A stretch of 36,867 nt of DNA from Xanthobacteraceae bacterium. Lineage in GTDB: Bacteria; Pseudomonadota; Alphaproteobacteria; Rhizobiales; Xanthobacteraceae. The stretch lies in contig JALHMF010000016.1 in the NCBI GenBank assembly GCA_022844205.1, positions 1 through 36,867 of the forward strand. Direction: 5' to 3'. The position numbers and the translations under genes were made by a program. The notes under the pieces are model-generated. The model was not told the DNA's origin. It was given only the letters and a program-made list of their open reading frames with translations, and made no database searches. Position 1 is the first letter of the stretch, and each line of letters begins with the position of its first letter. This document shows positions 15,723 to 23,507 of this stretch, in pieces.

Positions 15723-16187
15723 ATGACGTACAGGGATACAGGCAGGGAACCGACTTTGATCCTGCCGGGACTTCGCTCGTTCTACCAACAGATTTCCGTT
15801 TTGTCGTGGCCGCTGGTCCGCATCATCGCCGGCGGTTTTTTGCTGACGCACGGCTGGCCGAAAGTCATGAATATCGGCATCCAGGCATTCGCCACCAACA
15901 GCCTCGCGCGGCGCGGCATCGAACCGGCATTGTTGCTCGCCTATGTCGTGTTCTTTCTGGAAACCGTCGGCGCCGTGCTCATCATGCTTGGACTGTTAAC
16001 CCGGCCGATTGCGCTGCTGCTCGTGATCGAGTTCGCCGTGATCGTCTGGACGCATATCCCGGCGGGCTATGCCTGGGTGAAGGGCGGCTGGGAGTATCCC
16101 GCATTCTGGGGACTTCTGTTTGTCGCGATCTTCATGCGCGGCGGAGGCCCCTATTCGCTTGACCGGAAGTTCGGACGCGAATTGTAA
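15723..16187 (+). CDS. DoxX-family inner-membrane protein
   Basis: The product has 154 residues and about four membrane spans, with a DoxX pattern: VRIIAGGFLLTHGWPKV in the first span, then GIEPALLLAYVVFFLETVGA and LGLLTRPIALLLVIEF. DoxX proteins are thought to take part in electron transfer or redox homeostasis at the membrane; functions are known for few members. The start at 15723 follows GGAGGGG at 9 bases; an ATG at 15705 has no ribosome site. It lies 75 bases downstream of the CHAT gene on the same strand. A GC-rich inverted repeat just after the stop may end the transcript. Confidence 0.88.
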   Translation: MTYRDTGREPTLILPGLRSFYQQISVLSWPLVRIIAGGFLLTHGWPKVMNIGIQAFATNSLARRGIEPALLLAYVVFFLETVGAVLIMLGLLTRPIALLLVIEFAVIVWTHIPAGYAWVKGGWEYPAFWGLLFVAIFMRGGGPYSLDRKFGREL

Positions 16188-16200
16188 TTGCACATGAGTT

Positions 16201-16226
16201 CCGCCCCGGCCCGTTTGCCGGGGCGG
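16201..16226. terminator. GC-rich inverted repeat after the DoxX gene
   Basis: CCGCCCCGG (16201-16209) and CCGGGGCGG (16218-16226) form a perfect 9-bp stem around an 8-base loop. It stands 14 bases after the DoxX stop. No T run follows, so it may be a 3' stabiliser rather than a true intrinsic terminator. Confidence 0.5.
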
Positions 16227-16251
16227 GAAATCCCGTAGTATTAGAGATGCT

Positions 16252-16560
16252 ATGGCAAGATTTCACGGCGATACGGCATTCGACCGGGAGAACGACCGGC
16301 GGCGGGGCGCTGCGATCCTTCCCCTGCCCTGGGTCGCGCGGCGTCCCCGGCCCTACCGGCAGCCTTCTTCCACACTCGACCCGGACGACTATATCGTGAG
16401 CACGCGCGCGCTGATCGGAGTGGCCGTCTTTCTCTTTACCTTCATCGGCGGCTGCGTCTGGCTGATCGATACCATGCACAAGAACGCCGCTAAGGAAGAC
16501 TGTTTAATGTCCGGCCGCCGCAACTGCTTCCCGATTTCGACGGTGCCGGGCGGAAACTGA
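16252..16560 (+). CDS. Small single-span membrane protein, unknown
   Basis: This 102-residue protein has an Arg-rich N-terminal half, one hydrophobic span at about 51-72 (STRALIGVAVFLFTFIGGC), and a short tail with two cysteines in DCLMSGRRNC. Such proteins are common in Hyphomicrobiales and have no assigned function. The arrangement suggests a cytoplasmic basic part, one span, and a periplasmic tail able to form a disulphide. It is on the plus strand after the DoxX gene and is followed by a hairpin at 16574-16591. The start has only a weak ribosome site, so codons further in are possible. Confidence 0.6.
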   Translation: MARFHGDTAFDRENDRRRGAAILPLPWVARRPRPYRQPSSTLDPDDYIVSTRALIGVAVFLFTFIGGCVWLIDTMHKNAAKEDCLMSGRRNCFPISTVPGGN

Positions 16561-16567
16561 CTCCAAC

Positions 16568-16591
16568 AAAAAAGCCCGGCGAGAGCCAGGC
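16568..16591 (-). terminator. Strong intrinsic terminator of the small-gene pair
   Basis: Read on the minus strand, GCCTGGC and GCCGGGC pair (one G-U) around a TCTC loop and are followed at once by six T. It lies 89 bases beyond the stop of the 58-residue gene. On the plus strand the same hairpin sits 13 bases after the 102-residue gene and may also help end that transcript. Confidence 0.75.
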
Positions 16592-16680
16592 CTTGAATTT
16601 TCCAGATGGATTTTTGTTTTTAGCGCGTGGCCTCTGCAGCCATCAACCGGGGTAGCCGGATCGGTGCCGGGGACTTTTCT

Positions 16681-16857
16681 TTAGAAGACCTTTTGACAGA
16701 CACCCGAAACGAAACAACCGGCGGATATAATGCCCATGATCGCGGCCAGTGCGAAGAAGGCAGCGGCTTTGTTTTCCATCACCTGAGCGTAGTCGAATGG
16801 AATCGCCAGCGATTGATTTCGGGCAGATCGTCTCGCCAGCTTATAGACGAAAACCAT
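16681..16857 (-). CDS. 58-residue single-span membrane protein, unknown
   Basis: The minus strand encodes a 58-residue protein starting MVFVYKLARRSARNQS and ending GVCQKVF. It has a basic N-terminus and a C-terminal hydrophobic span (AAAFFALAAIMGIISAGCF at about 31-49) with two nearby cysteines. The ATG shares its first base with the stop of the upstream Asp/Pro-repeat gene (TAATG), so translation is probably coupled by ribosome re-initiation. An internal ATG at 16779 would give a 32-residue form that keeps the span. A strong terminator follows. I do not recognise the family. Coupling plus terminator argue that this is a real gene. Confidence 0.6.
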   Translation of the reverse strand: MVFVYKLARRSARNQSLAIPFDYAQVMENKAAAFFALAAIMGIISAGCFVSGVCQKVF

Positions 16858-17039
16858 TAGCGGGATGCCTTGTCGGGATTGGGCCTGTCGGCAGTCGTCG
16901 GTGACTGCGGCTTCGGATCGGTGACAGGAACCGGATTCGGCTTCGGGTCGTTGACAGGAACCGGATTCGGATTCGGATCATTGAGCGGAGCCGGATCGCG
17001 TCTCGGTTCGTCCACCGCCGCGCTGTGTGTATTGGTCAT
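16857..17039 (-). CDS. 60-residue Asp/Pro-repeat protein, unknown
   Basis: The product is a 60-residue hydrophilic protein built of imperfect ten-residue units (NDPNPNPVPV, NDPKPNPVPV, TDPKPQSP). It has no hydrophobic segment and should be disordered and extended, perhaps cytoplasmic or partner-bound. The start at 17039 follows AGAAGGG at 9 bases; an upstream in-frame ATG at 17063 is less well placed. Similar DPNP-rich small proteins occur in Hyphomicrobiales without known role. It is the first gene of a two-gene unit with the 58-residue membrane protein, so it may be a soluble partner of it; this is inference. Confidence 0.6.
   Translation of the reverse strand: MTNTHSAAVDEPRRDPAPLNDPNPNPVPVNDPKPNPVPVTDPKPQSPTTADRPNPDKASR
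16921..16980. repeat. Two 30-bp tandem units coding the Asp/Pro repeats
   Basis: Units 16921-16950 and 16951-16980 agree at 26 of 30 positions. A more diverged third unit follows at 16981-17010. The 30-base length keeps the reading frame and encodes ten residues per unit, so copy number could vary between strains without breaking the gene. Confidence 0.75.
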
Positions 17040-17142
17040 GAAAAATAGCCCTTCTGGAACCACCTAAAGGAATGTTCAGGCATAAGAACGATATGGGAAG
17101 TTTTTCTTATCCGGCAAGGGGAATGGAACAATCCAGCAGCGC

Positions 17143-18324
17143 TTAGACGCCGTTATAAAGCCATTCGTTCGCTTCGTAGGCCTGCGCCGGCGTACGTCCG
17201 CGCAGCATCTGATTGCGAAGTTCCGCGGTGACCCCGCGCGCGTGATAGAATTCGCCATACACCCGCGCCATGATCTGCACGCGCGCCGTGCGCAGATACC
17301 GCCGTTCCTGATAGGCACGGAACGCAGCCGCCGGATCGTCCGGCGCATTCGCGGCTTCCTCCGCGATCACGGCTGCGTCTTCCGTCGCCATGCAGGCACC
17401 CTGTGCGAGGTATTGCAGCATCGGGTGTGCTGCATCGCCGAGCAGCGTCACTCTGCCTTTTGACCAGTGTTTTACCGGCTCGCGGTCGCACAGCACCCAC
17501 ATCCGCCAGGTCTCGATGCGTTCCAGCATCCGCATCACTTCCGGCCGCTGACCCTCGAAATGCCTCCAGAGCAACGAGATGTCGCCTTCCGCGTTCCAGC
17601 CTTCCTCATAGTGGTCGGAATGAAAAACCGCGACGAGATTGTAGAGTTCTCCGCGCCGTAGCGGATAGTGCACGAGATGCGTGCGCGGACCGGCCCACAA
17701 CACAACATCCGGGTTCCATAAATCTTCCGGCACATCGGCGCGTTTCAACACAGCGCGATAGGCGATGTGGCCCGATACGCGGGGCTTGCCGTCGCCCACG
17801 ATGCGCTCGCGGATGTTCGACCACATGCCATCGCAGCCGAGGAGCGCCCGCCCCCGCACTTCCTCGCCGTCCTTCAGGCGGATCGTCACGGCATCCGTGT
17901 GGTCGGCGTAATCCTCCACGCGGCGGCGCGTCTCCAGCGTGATCCGGTTGTTGGTCTTGCAGGCATTCAGGAACACCGCGTGAATGTCATGCCGGTGCGT
18001 GACCGCGTAAGGCTCGGAAAAGCGCGCATCGAATTCCGCGCCGAACGGCACGCGGGTCACCCGTTCGCCCGAAAGCGCGCAGCGCATTTCCATGCCGGTG
18101 GGTTTCCAGGCGTCGGCCAGCACCTGGTCCTTGAGGCCGAGCTTCTTCAGCGCATGGAAAATGTTGGGCCCAAGCTGGATGCCGGCACCCACTTCGCGAA
18201 ACTCTTCCGATTGCTCGAATACGCGGACGGGAAAGCCCTTGGCCGCGAGCGCATGGGCCGCCGCAAGACCGCCGATGCCACCACCGGAAATCAGGAACGG
18301 CAACCCGCCGTTTCCGCCTGCCAT
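17143..18324 (-). CDS. FAD-dependent aromatic hydroxylase (3-hydroxybenzoate 6-hydroxylase/salicylate hydroxylase-like)
   Basis: This 393-residue flavoprotein monooxygenase (group A, PHBH fold) should use NAD(P)H and O2 to hydroxylate an aromatic acid. FAD motifs are present: GGGIGG at 14-19 in the N-terminal Rossmann fold, the DG motif LLGCDGMWSNIR (Asp165-Gly166), and GDAAHP at 296-301 followed by MLQYLAQGACMATEDA. That last stretch is typical of 3-hydroxybenzoate 6-hydroxylase and salicylate hydroxylase. GGGGGG lies close upstream of the ATG, so the start is firm. No ring-cleavage gene is in the window, so the pathway is not defined here and a substrate cannot be fixed. Confidence 0.88.
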   Translation of the reverse strand: MAGGNGGLPFLISGGGIGGLAAAHALAAKGFPVRVFEQSEEFREVGAGIQLGPNIFHALKKLGLKDQVLADAWKPTGMEMRCALSGERVTRVPFGAEFDARFSEPYAVTHRHDIHAVFLNACKTNNRITLETRRRVEDYADHTDAVTIRLKDGEEVRGRALLGCDGMWSNIRERIVGDGKPRVSGHIAYRAVLKRADVPEDLWNPDVVLWAGPRTHLVHYPLRRGELYNLVAVFHSDHYEEGWNAEGDISLLWRHFEGQRPEVMRMLERIETWRMWVLCDREPVKHWSKGRVTLLGDAAHPMLQYLAQGACMATEDAAVIAEEAANAPDDPAAAFRAYQERRYLRTARVQIMARVYGEFYHARGVTAELRNQMLRGRTPAQAYEANEWLYNGV

Positions 18325-18436
18325 GCTTTCCCCCCGTATTTTCCTTCTACCACCCCGGATGCCCGCTGTTCAAAGTGCCGGCCGGGCTTTCATCCATACG
18401 CACTTCCTTTAGATTGACGCCGGGCCGGGAGATCGC

Positions 18437-19732
18437 ATGAAGACGGACAGCATCGAGGCGGACAGCGGCTTGTTGCGGGAAGCCTACATTCCCGTGCGCA
18501 AGTCCGACCTCCTGAAGGCGCTCGCCGAACGCTGCGGCGGCGATGCCACGCAATTCGCCGAGTTCAGCCGCATGCTCGGGGCGATCCTGCATTACGAATA
18601 TTTCGACCGTCTCGAGCGGCTGCGCGACGATTATTACTATTTCAATCCGGACCTCGACCACCACGAACATTTCGAGCGGACCGTTGTGGACGGTGCCTTC
18701 ACCGATCTCATGCAATTGCTCGAGGACGTACTGCGCGGCGCGAACTTCAAGGAAATTTCCTTCGAGGAGATCGAACGTGCCCATGCCGAACACCCGATCA
18801 CGCGCGTGGCGCTGAAAACCTCGCCGGAGGATTTCCGCAACGTGCGATTTTTCAGCCGTGGCCGATACAGGGAAAAATTCGAGGTGCGTACCTGGTTCGG
18901 CCTGCGCAGGCGCGAGATCGAGGCGGACGTATTCGACAACCTCATTATCGTCGTCGCGACCAAGCCGCCCGAAGAAATGCACGACAAGAAGCAGATGAAA
19001 CGCTACGCGACCAGCAAGATCCGGCCCGGTTCGGTGCTGCTCAAGTTCTTCCGGAATATTCCCGAGCCGGACCTGCACATGCTATTCCCGAACGCACGCA
19101 TCGTGCTCAACCTGAAGGACAAGCTCGTGCTCGGCGTGCCCGCGGTTGCCGTCGGCGTGCCCCTCCTCCTGAACATCCTGCCGACGCTGACGGTGCTGTT
19201 TCTCGTGCTCGGCTTCTATCTCGGCATCACCGGCACGGTGAGCGGCGACGATCACCGCAAGGCGTTCGGCGCGCTCTCGGGCCTTGTCGGCCTCGGCGCG
19301 TTCTTCTTCCAGCAATGGGTGCGCTACCAGCGGCAGGAGCTGAAACACCACAAGACGGTCGCGGACAATGTCTACTTCCGCAACATCGCCAACAATGGCG
19401 GCATCTTTGACACGATTGTCGGCTCGGCCGAGCAGCAGGAATGGCGCGAGACGATGCTCGGCTATTTCTTCCTGCTCTCGGCGGATGCACCGGTCCCGAA
19501 AGACGAACTCGACCGGCGCATCGAAACGTGGCTGCTGGAATGGTTCGGCATCGAAGTGGATTTCGAGGCGGCCGATGCGGTGGAAAAGCTCGAGCATTTC
19601 AGGCTGGTGAAGCGCGAAGGCGACAGGCTTTCGGTGCTGCCGCTCGATGCCGCGCTCGAACGTCTCGACGAACTCTGGGACGACATCTTCAAGCACGGCT
19701 CCCACGCCAACAAGAAAGTGCGGTGGGTGTGA
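18437..19732 (+). CDS. DUF3754 (TMEM143-like) membrane protein
   Basis: This 431-residue protein resembles the DUF3754 family, which includes human mitochondrial TMEM143; no biochemical function is established. It has a soluble N-terminal domain of about 230 residues, two hydrophobic segments (about 233-270 and 278-297), and a C-terminal soluble domain. The last contains VYFRNIANNGGIFDTIV, a family hallmark, and a winged-helix-like end (ADAVEKLEHFRLV, then ALERLDELWDDIF). GGGAG lies upstream of the ATG at good spacing. It is divergent from the FAD hydroxylase gene and converges with recJ, with a palindromic repeat between. Confidence 0.82.
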   Translation: MKTDSIEADSGLLREAYIPVRKSDLLKALAERCGGDATQFAEFSRMLGAILHYEYFDRLERLRDDYYYFNPDLDHHEHFERTVVDGAFTDLMQLLEDVLRGANFKEISFEEIERAHAEHPITRVALKTSPEDFRNVRFFSRGRYREKFEVRTWFGLRRREIEADVFDNLIIVVATKPPEEMHDKKQMKRYATSKIRPGSVLLKFFRNIPEPDLHMLFPNARIVLNLKDKLVLGVPAVAVGVPLLLNILPTLTVLFLVLGFYLGITGTVSGDDHRKAFGALSGLVGLGAFFFQQWVRYQRQELKHHKTVADNVYFRNIANNGGIFDTIVGSAEQQEWRETMLGYFFLLSADAPVPKDELDRRIETWLLEWFGIEVDFEAADAVEKLEHFRLVKREGDRLSVLPLDAALERLDELWDDIFKHGSHANKKVRWV

Positions 19733-19756
19733 AATTTTCGCAGAATCAATTTGATT

Positions 19757-19841
19757 GTCATGCCCGGCCTTGTGCCGGGCATCTCGCTTAGGGAGGCAGT
19801 GCCATTCTATTCGGGATGGCCGGGACAAGCCCGGCCATGAC
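19757..19841. repeat. Compound palindromic repeat, copy A
   Basis: The element begins GTCAT and ends ATGAC. It holds two hairpins: ATGCCCGGC/GCCGGGCAT with loop CTTGT (19760-19782), and ATGGCCGGG/CCCGGCCAT with loop ACAAG (19816-19838). Between them lies a conserved CTCGCTTAG. It sits between the converging DUF3754 and recJ genes and may act as a two-way terminator. Copies B and C are at 21679 and 23375. Confidence 0.85.
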
Positions 19842-19853
19842 TGAAAAATTAAA

Positions 19854-21647
19854 CTACCGCTCCTCCCCCGCCGCATCGAGCACGCGCAGTTCGATACGCT
19901 CTTTTCCCTGCCAGCTGTCCCGGGAAAGCGTGCCCGCCACATGCAGCGGCTCGCCGCGCGCGGCGAGCAGCGCATTGCCGAGCGGACGGTGCAGCGCGCG
20001 GAAGGCGATGCCGCCGATCTGCGAGCCGTCGCCCGCGCGAAGCCGCAGCTTCACATGCGCGCCGCCGACCGGATCGGCGAACACGACGCGATGCGAAGGC
20101 AGCGCGAACACCGGCTCGGGGTTGCCGGCGCCGTAAGGCCCCGCACTCTCCATCATGGTCCAGAGGGCCGCGCTGGCGCCGCCCGCGGTGAGCGCGCCAT
20201 CGATGGAAAGATGATCCACGGCGCGGGCTTTCTCGACCGCATCCTCTAGATGCTGTTCGAGATAGGCACGCAGCGCACCGAGTTTTTCGCGCGCCACGGT
20301 CAGGCCCGCCGCCATCGCGTGCCCGCCGCCCTTCAGGAGCAATCCCTCCTCCACCGCGCGGCGCACGATACGGCCGAGATCGACGCCGGGAATGGAGCGG
20401 CCGGAGCCGGTGCCTGTCCCGCCGAGCATCGCAATCGCAAACGCCGGACGGCTGAATCGCTCTTTCAGGCGTGCCGCGACAAGGCCGACCACGCCCGCAT
20501 GCCAGCCTTCGCCGGAAGCAATCACCACCGCGCCCTGTTCCTCGTTTCCGAGTGCGGCCATCGCTTCGGCTTCCGCCTGTTCGAGCGTCGCCTTTTCTAC
20601 TTCGCGGCGCTCGGTGTTGAGCCGGTCCAGTTCGGCGGCGATCCTGGCCGCCTCCGCCGGATCGTCGGTCACGAGCAGCCGCGTGCCGAGGGTGGCGTCG
20701 CCGATGCGTCCGCCGGCATTGATGCGGGGGCCGAGCAGAAATCCAAGATGAAACGGCATCGGCGGTCCATTGAGGCGGGCCGCGTCCATCAGCGCGCGCA
20801 GGCCGATGTTTTCCCGGTCGCGCAGGGCGATCAGCCCCTTCTGCACAAAGGCGCGGTTCAGGCCTTTCAGCGGCACCACATCCGCCACCGTGCCGAGCGC
20901 CACCAGATCGAGCAGCCGGAGAAGATCGGGCGCGGGCCGCGCATCGGTCCAGAAATTCCGCGCGCGAAGTTCGCGCACAAGTGCAACGCAAAGCATGAAC
21001 GTCACGCCCACGGCGGCGAGATGGCCCAGACCGGAGAGATCGTCCTCGCGGTTGGGGTTCACGAGGGCCGCGGCTTCGGGGAGCAGCTCGCCCGCCTGAT
21101 GATGGTCGGCGACCACCACATCGAGGCCGAGTTTTTTTGCCTCAAGCAGGGCCTCGCCGCTGGTGGTTCCGCAATCGAGTGTGACCAGAAGTTTCGCGCC
21201 CTTTCCCGACAGCATGCGGATGGCTTCCACATTCGGGCCGTAACCTTCGAAAATGCGATCCGGAATATGGAAGAACGGCGACGCACCGGCCGCCCGCAGC
21301 ACACGCGTCAAGAGCGCGGTGGAAGTGGCGCCGTCCACGTCGTAGTCGCCGAGAATCGCGATCTGCTCGCCGCCCGAAACCGCGTCGGCGATGCGCGACG
21401 CCGCCCGGTCCATGTCGGTGAGCGTGGACGGATCGGGCATCAGTTTCTTGACGGTGGGATCGAGATAGGAATCGACATCATCCAGCCCGACTCCGCGCGA
21501 GGCGAGCACGCGGCACAGCAGTTCGGCGTGACCGTAGCGCTGGCCGATGGCGAGTGCCGTCGCGTTCGCCCGCGCATCCAGCCGGTCGCGCCAGACGCGG
21601 CCGGTGGCGGATTTTTCGACGTTCAGGAACGGGCGGGAATCGGGCAT
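19854..21647 (-). CDS. recJ: Single-stranded-DNA-specific exonuclease RecJ
   Basis: RecJ is a 5'-3' exonuclease on single-stranded DNA, used in recombination (RecF route), mismatch repair and base excision repair. The 597-residue protein has the DHH phosphoesterase domain with DYDVDG at 101-106, the DHH triad in VVVADHHQAG (181-183), and GHLAAVGV. The DHHA1 part follows with GWHAGVVGLVAARL, SGRSIPGVDL and GGGHAMAAGL, then an OB-like end. All main motifs are intact. I chose the ATG at 21647, because the earlier one at 21683 lies inside repeat copy B. The upstream ribosome site is weak. Confidence 0.95.
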   Translation of the reverse strand: MPDSRPFLNVEKSATGRVWRDRLDARANATALAIGQRYGHAELLCRVLASRGVGLDDVDSYLDPTVKKLMPDPSTLTDMDRAASRIADAVSGGEQIAILGDYDVDGATSTALLTRVLRAAGASPFFHIPDRIFEGYGPNVEAIRMLSGKGAKLLVTLDCGTTSGEALLEAKKLGLDVVVADHHQAGELLPEAAALVNPNREDDLSGLGHLAAVGVTFMLCVALVRELRARNFWTDARPAPDLLRLLDLVALGTVADVVPLKGLNRAFVQKGLIALRDRENIGLRALMDAARLNGPPMPFHLGFLLGPRINAGGRIGDATLGTRLLVTDDPAEAARIAAELDRLNTERREVEKATLEQAEAEAMAALGNEEQGAVVIASGEGWHAGVVGLVAARLKERFSRPAFAIAMLGGTGTGSGRSIPGVDLGRIVRRAVEEGLLLKGGGHAMAAGLTVAREKLGALRAYLEQHLEDAVEKARAVDHLSIDGALTAGGASAALWTMMESAGPYGAGNPEPVFALPSHRVVFADPVGGAHVKLRLRAGDGSQIGGIAFRALHRPLGNALLAARGEPLHVAGTLSRDSWQGKERIELRVLDAAGEER

Positions 21648-21678
21648 GCGCCAATCTAGTCGAAATATAACATTCTTT

Positions 21679-21765
21679 GTCATCGCCGGACTTGTTCCGG
21701 CGATCTCGCTTAGTTAGGCAAATTGCCCAATGGATCGAGATGGCCGGGACAAGCCCGGCCATGAC
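21679..21765. repeat. Compound palindromic repeat, copy B
   Basis: It has the same plan as copy A: GTCAT at one end, ATGAC at the other, CTCGCTTAG in the middle. The left hairpin is ATCGCCGGA/TCCGGCGAT, and the right is identical to copy A. The left arm differs from copy A at matched positions on both sides, so pairing is kept. It lies between recJ and the acetyltransferase gene. Confidence 0.85.
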
Positions 21766-21766
21766 A

Positions 21767-22210
21767 CTAAAAAATCTTCCGGTACTGGATAAACCCGCTT
21801 TTGTCCGCGAGCTTGTCGTAAAGCGCGCGTGCGGTGGCGTTGTCTTCCTGCGTCAGCCAGTGGACGCGCGAGGCGCCCACCAGCCGCGCTTCCGCCATCA
21901 CGGCTTCGATGAGTGCCCGCGCGAGGCCGCGGTTGCGCGCTTCCTCGGCGACGAACAGGTCCTGCAGATAACAGTAATTGCCGACCGTCCAGAACGAGCG
22001 GTGATAGAGATAATGCACGATGCCGAGCAGCTTTTCATCGGCATAGGCCCCAAGGGCGAACATCGGCTCGGTCGCCTCGAAGATGCGGAGCCAGGTGACT
22101 TCGGTTTCCTCCGGCGTCTGCGAGCTTTTGTAGAAGCGCAGATAGCCCTGCCAGAGCGGCTCCCAAGTAGCGCGCTCGTCCTTGCCGATCGGCTTGATGA
22201 CAATGCTCAT
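21767..22210 (-). CDS. GNAT-family N-acetyltransferase
   Basis: The product is a 147-residue Gcn5-related acetyltransferase, which moves an acetyl group from acetyl-CoA to an amine. The CoA-binding loop is present as DLFVAEEARNRGLARALIEA, and the C-terminal part (ASRVHWLTQEDNATARALYDK) is typical of small diamine or amino-acid acetyltransferases. The start MSIVIKPIGKDERATW at 22210 is preferred over upstream codons that fall in a palindromic repeat. It follows glpX on the same strand with 141 bases between. The substrate is unknown. Confidence 0.88.
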   Translation of the reverse strand: MSIVIKPIGKDERATWEPLWQGYLRFYKSSQTPEETEVTWLRIFEATEPMFALGAYADEKLLGIVHYLYHRSFWTVGNYCYLQDLFVAEEARNRGLARALIEAVMAEARLVGASRVHWLTQEDNATARALYDKLADKSGFIQYRKIF

Positions 22211-22219
22211 CCAAACATC

Positions 22220-22343
22220 GTCGTCCCGGACGCGGCGCAGCGCAAGCGACGCGCAGCGGTGCGCCGCAGAGCCGGGACCGTTATCCGTACCACGCACGAT
22301 CCCGGCTCTCCCCCGGATCAAGTCCGGGGTCGGCCGGGATGAC
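22220..22343. repeat. Palindromic intergenic repeat, second type (copy E)
   Basis: The ends are GTCGTCCCGG and CCGGGATGAC, and the interior holds further GC-rich dyads, including CCCCCGGATC with a GTCCGGGG partner. It fills the gap between glpX and the acetyltransferase gene. It shares its ends, though little of its interior, with 32888-32981. Confidence 0.6.
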
Positions 22344-22351
22344 GCTTCGCA

Positions 22352-23347
22352 TTAATCCAGATGAAACTTCTCGAACTGACGGTGCTCGGCGTCGATCCAG
22401 CGCACGGTGCCGGTGACGGAACGCATCACCACCGTGTGCGTCAGGATGCGGTCCTTCTCGAAGCGGACGCCGCGCAAAAATGAGCCGGTCGTGACGCCGG
22501 TCGCGGCCACGAGGCAGTCGCCGCGCACCATGTCCTTCATGTCGTATTTCTTCTTCGGGTCGCTGACGCCCATCTTGGCGGCGCGTGTGCGCTTCTCGTC
22601 GGTGTCGAGGATCAGCCGCCCCTGCATCTGGCCGCCGATGCAGCGCAACGCCGCCGCCGCCAGCACACCTTCCGGCGCGCCGCCGATTCCCATGTAAATG
22701 TCGACGCCCGTATTCGCCGGGTCGGCCGTATGAATGACTCCCGCCACGTCGCCGTCGGTGATCAGGCGCACCGCCGCGCCGAGCTTGCGCACGGCGGCGA
22801 TGATTTCGGCATGGCGCGGGCGGTCGAGAATGAGGGCCGTGAGCTCTTCCGGCTTCACGCCCTTCGCCTTGGCGAGGGTGCGCATGTTTTCTTCCACCGG
22901 CGCGTCGAGATCGACCACGTTCTTCGGATAGCCGGGGCCGACCGCGATCTTCTCCATGTAGACGTCGGGCGCGTTGAGCAAAGTTCCGCCTTCCGCCATC
23001 GCCATCACGGCGATGGAGCCTTCCATGTTCTTCGCGCAAAGCGTCGTGCCCTCCAGCGGATCGACGGCGATATCGACCTTAGGGCCTTTCTTGTTGCCGA
23101 CGTTTTCGCCGATGAAGAGCATCGGCGCTTCGTCGCGCTCGCCCTCGCCGATCACCACCGTGCCGTCGATCGGCAGGTTGTTCAGCTCGCGCCGCATCGC
23201 GTCCACCGCCGCCTGGTCGGCCGCTTTTTCGTCGCCGCGGCCGCGCAGCCGCGCCGCCGACACCGCCGCGCGTTCGGTCACGCGCACGATTTCAATCGAG
23301 AGCACGCGCTCGATGAACATTCCCGGCTGGACGGTGTATGAGACCAT
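22352..23347 (-). CDS. glpX: Class II fructose-1,6-bisphosphatase GlpX
   Basis: GlpX removes the 1-phosphate of fructose 1,6-bisphosphate in gluconeogenesis and, in some relatives, in the Calvin cycle. The 331-residue protein has the class II motifs: VVIGEGERDEAPMLFIGE (about 64-81), DIAVDPLEGT (92-101), and ITDGDVAGVIHT. Metal-site acidic residues (Asp39, Glu68, Asp96, Glu99) are in place. AGGGG lies 9 bases before the ATG. It is downstream of hom on the same strand, separated by repeat copy C. The recJ-glpX-hom order is one I associate with Bradyrhizobium-like genomes. Confidence 0.95.
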   Translation of the reverse strand: MVSYTVQPGMFIERVLSIEIVRVTERAAVSAARLRGRGDEKAADQAAVDAMRRELNNLPIDGTVVIGEGERDEAPMLFIGENVGNKKGPKVDIAVDPLEGTTLCAKNMEGSIAVMAMAEGGTLLNAPDVYMEKIAVGPGYPKNVVDLDAPVEENMRTLAKAKGVKPEELTALILDRPRHAEIIAAVRKLGAAVRLITDGDVAGVIHTADPANTGVDIYMGIGGAPEGVLAAAALRCIGGQMQGRLILDTDEKRTRAAKMGVSDPKKKYDMKDMVRGDCLVAATGVTTGSFLRGVRFEKDRILTHTVVMRSVTGTVRWIDAEHRQFEKFHLD

Positions 23348-23374
23348 GAACGCTTCCCCTCTTTTTTCGTTTTA

Positions 23375-23496
23375 GTCATGCCCGGCACACGGGTCCGGCC
23401 TTTGGCCGGCCCGAGTATAAACCTCGTGCCGGGCATCTCGCTTAGGAAGGCATTGCGCCCCTAATCGGGATGGCCGGGACGAAGCCCGGCCATGAC
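23375..23496. repeat. Compound palindromic repeat, copy C with nested hairpin
   Basis: It has the plan of copies A and B, but the loop of the left hairpin (ATGCCCGGCAC/GTGCCGGGCAT) carries about 35 extra bases. These hold a second dyad (CCGGCC-TTT-GGCCGG). The CTCGCTTAG centre and the right hairpin ATGGCCGGG/CCCGGCCAT are kept. It lies between hom and glpX. Confidence 0.82.
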
Positions 23497-23507
23497 GATT
23501 AAATAGC

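Noticed and set aside
16921-17010. Possible CRISPR-like repeats
   Set aside because: The 30-bp units are directly adjacent without spacers and code for Asp/Pro units in a gene.
20250-21659. 469-codon plus-strand frame
   Set aside because: It is antisense to recJ, whose motifs are all intact; long antisense frames are expected at this G+C content.
19757-23496. Palindromic repeats as insertion sequence ends
   Set aside because: No transposase lies between the copies and the genes between them are intact housekeeping genes; they are better seen as scattered intergenic repeats.
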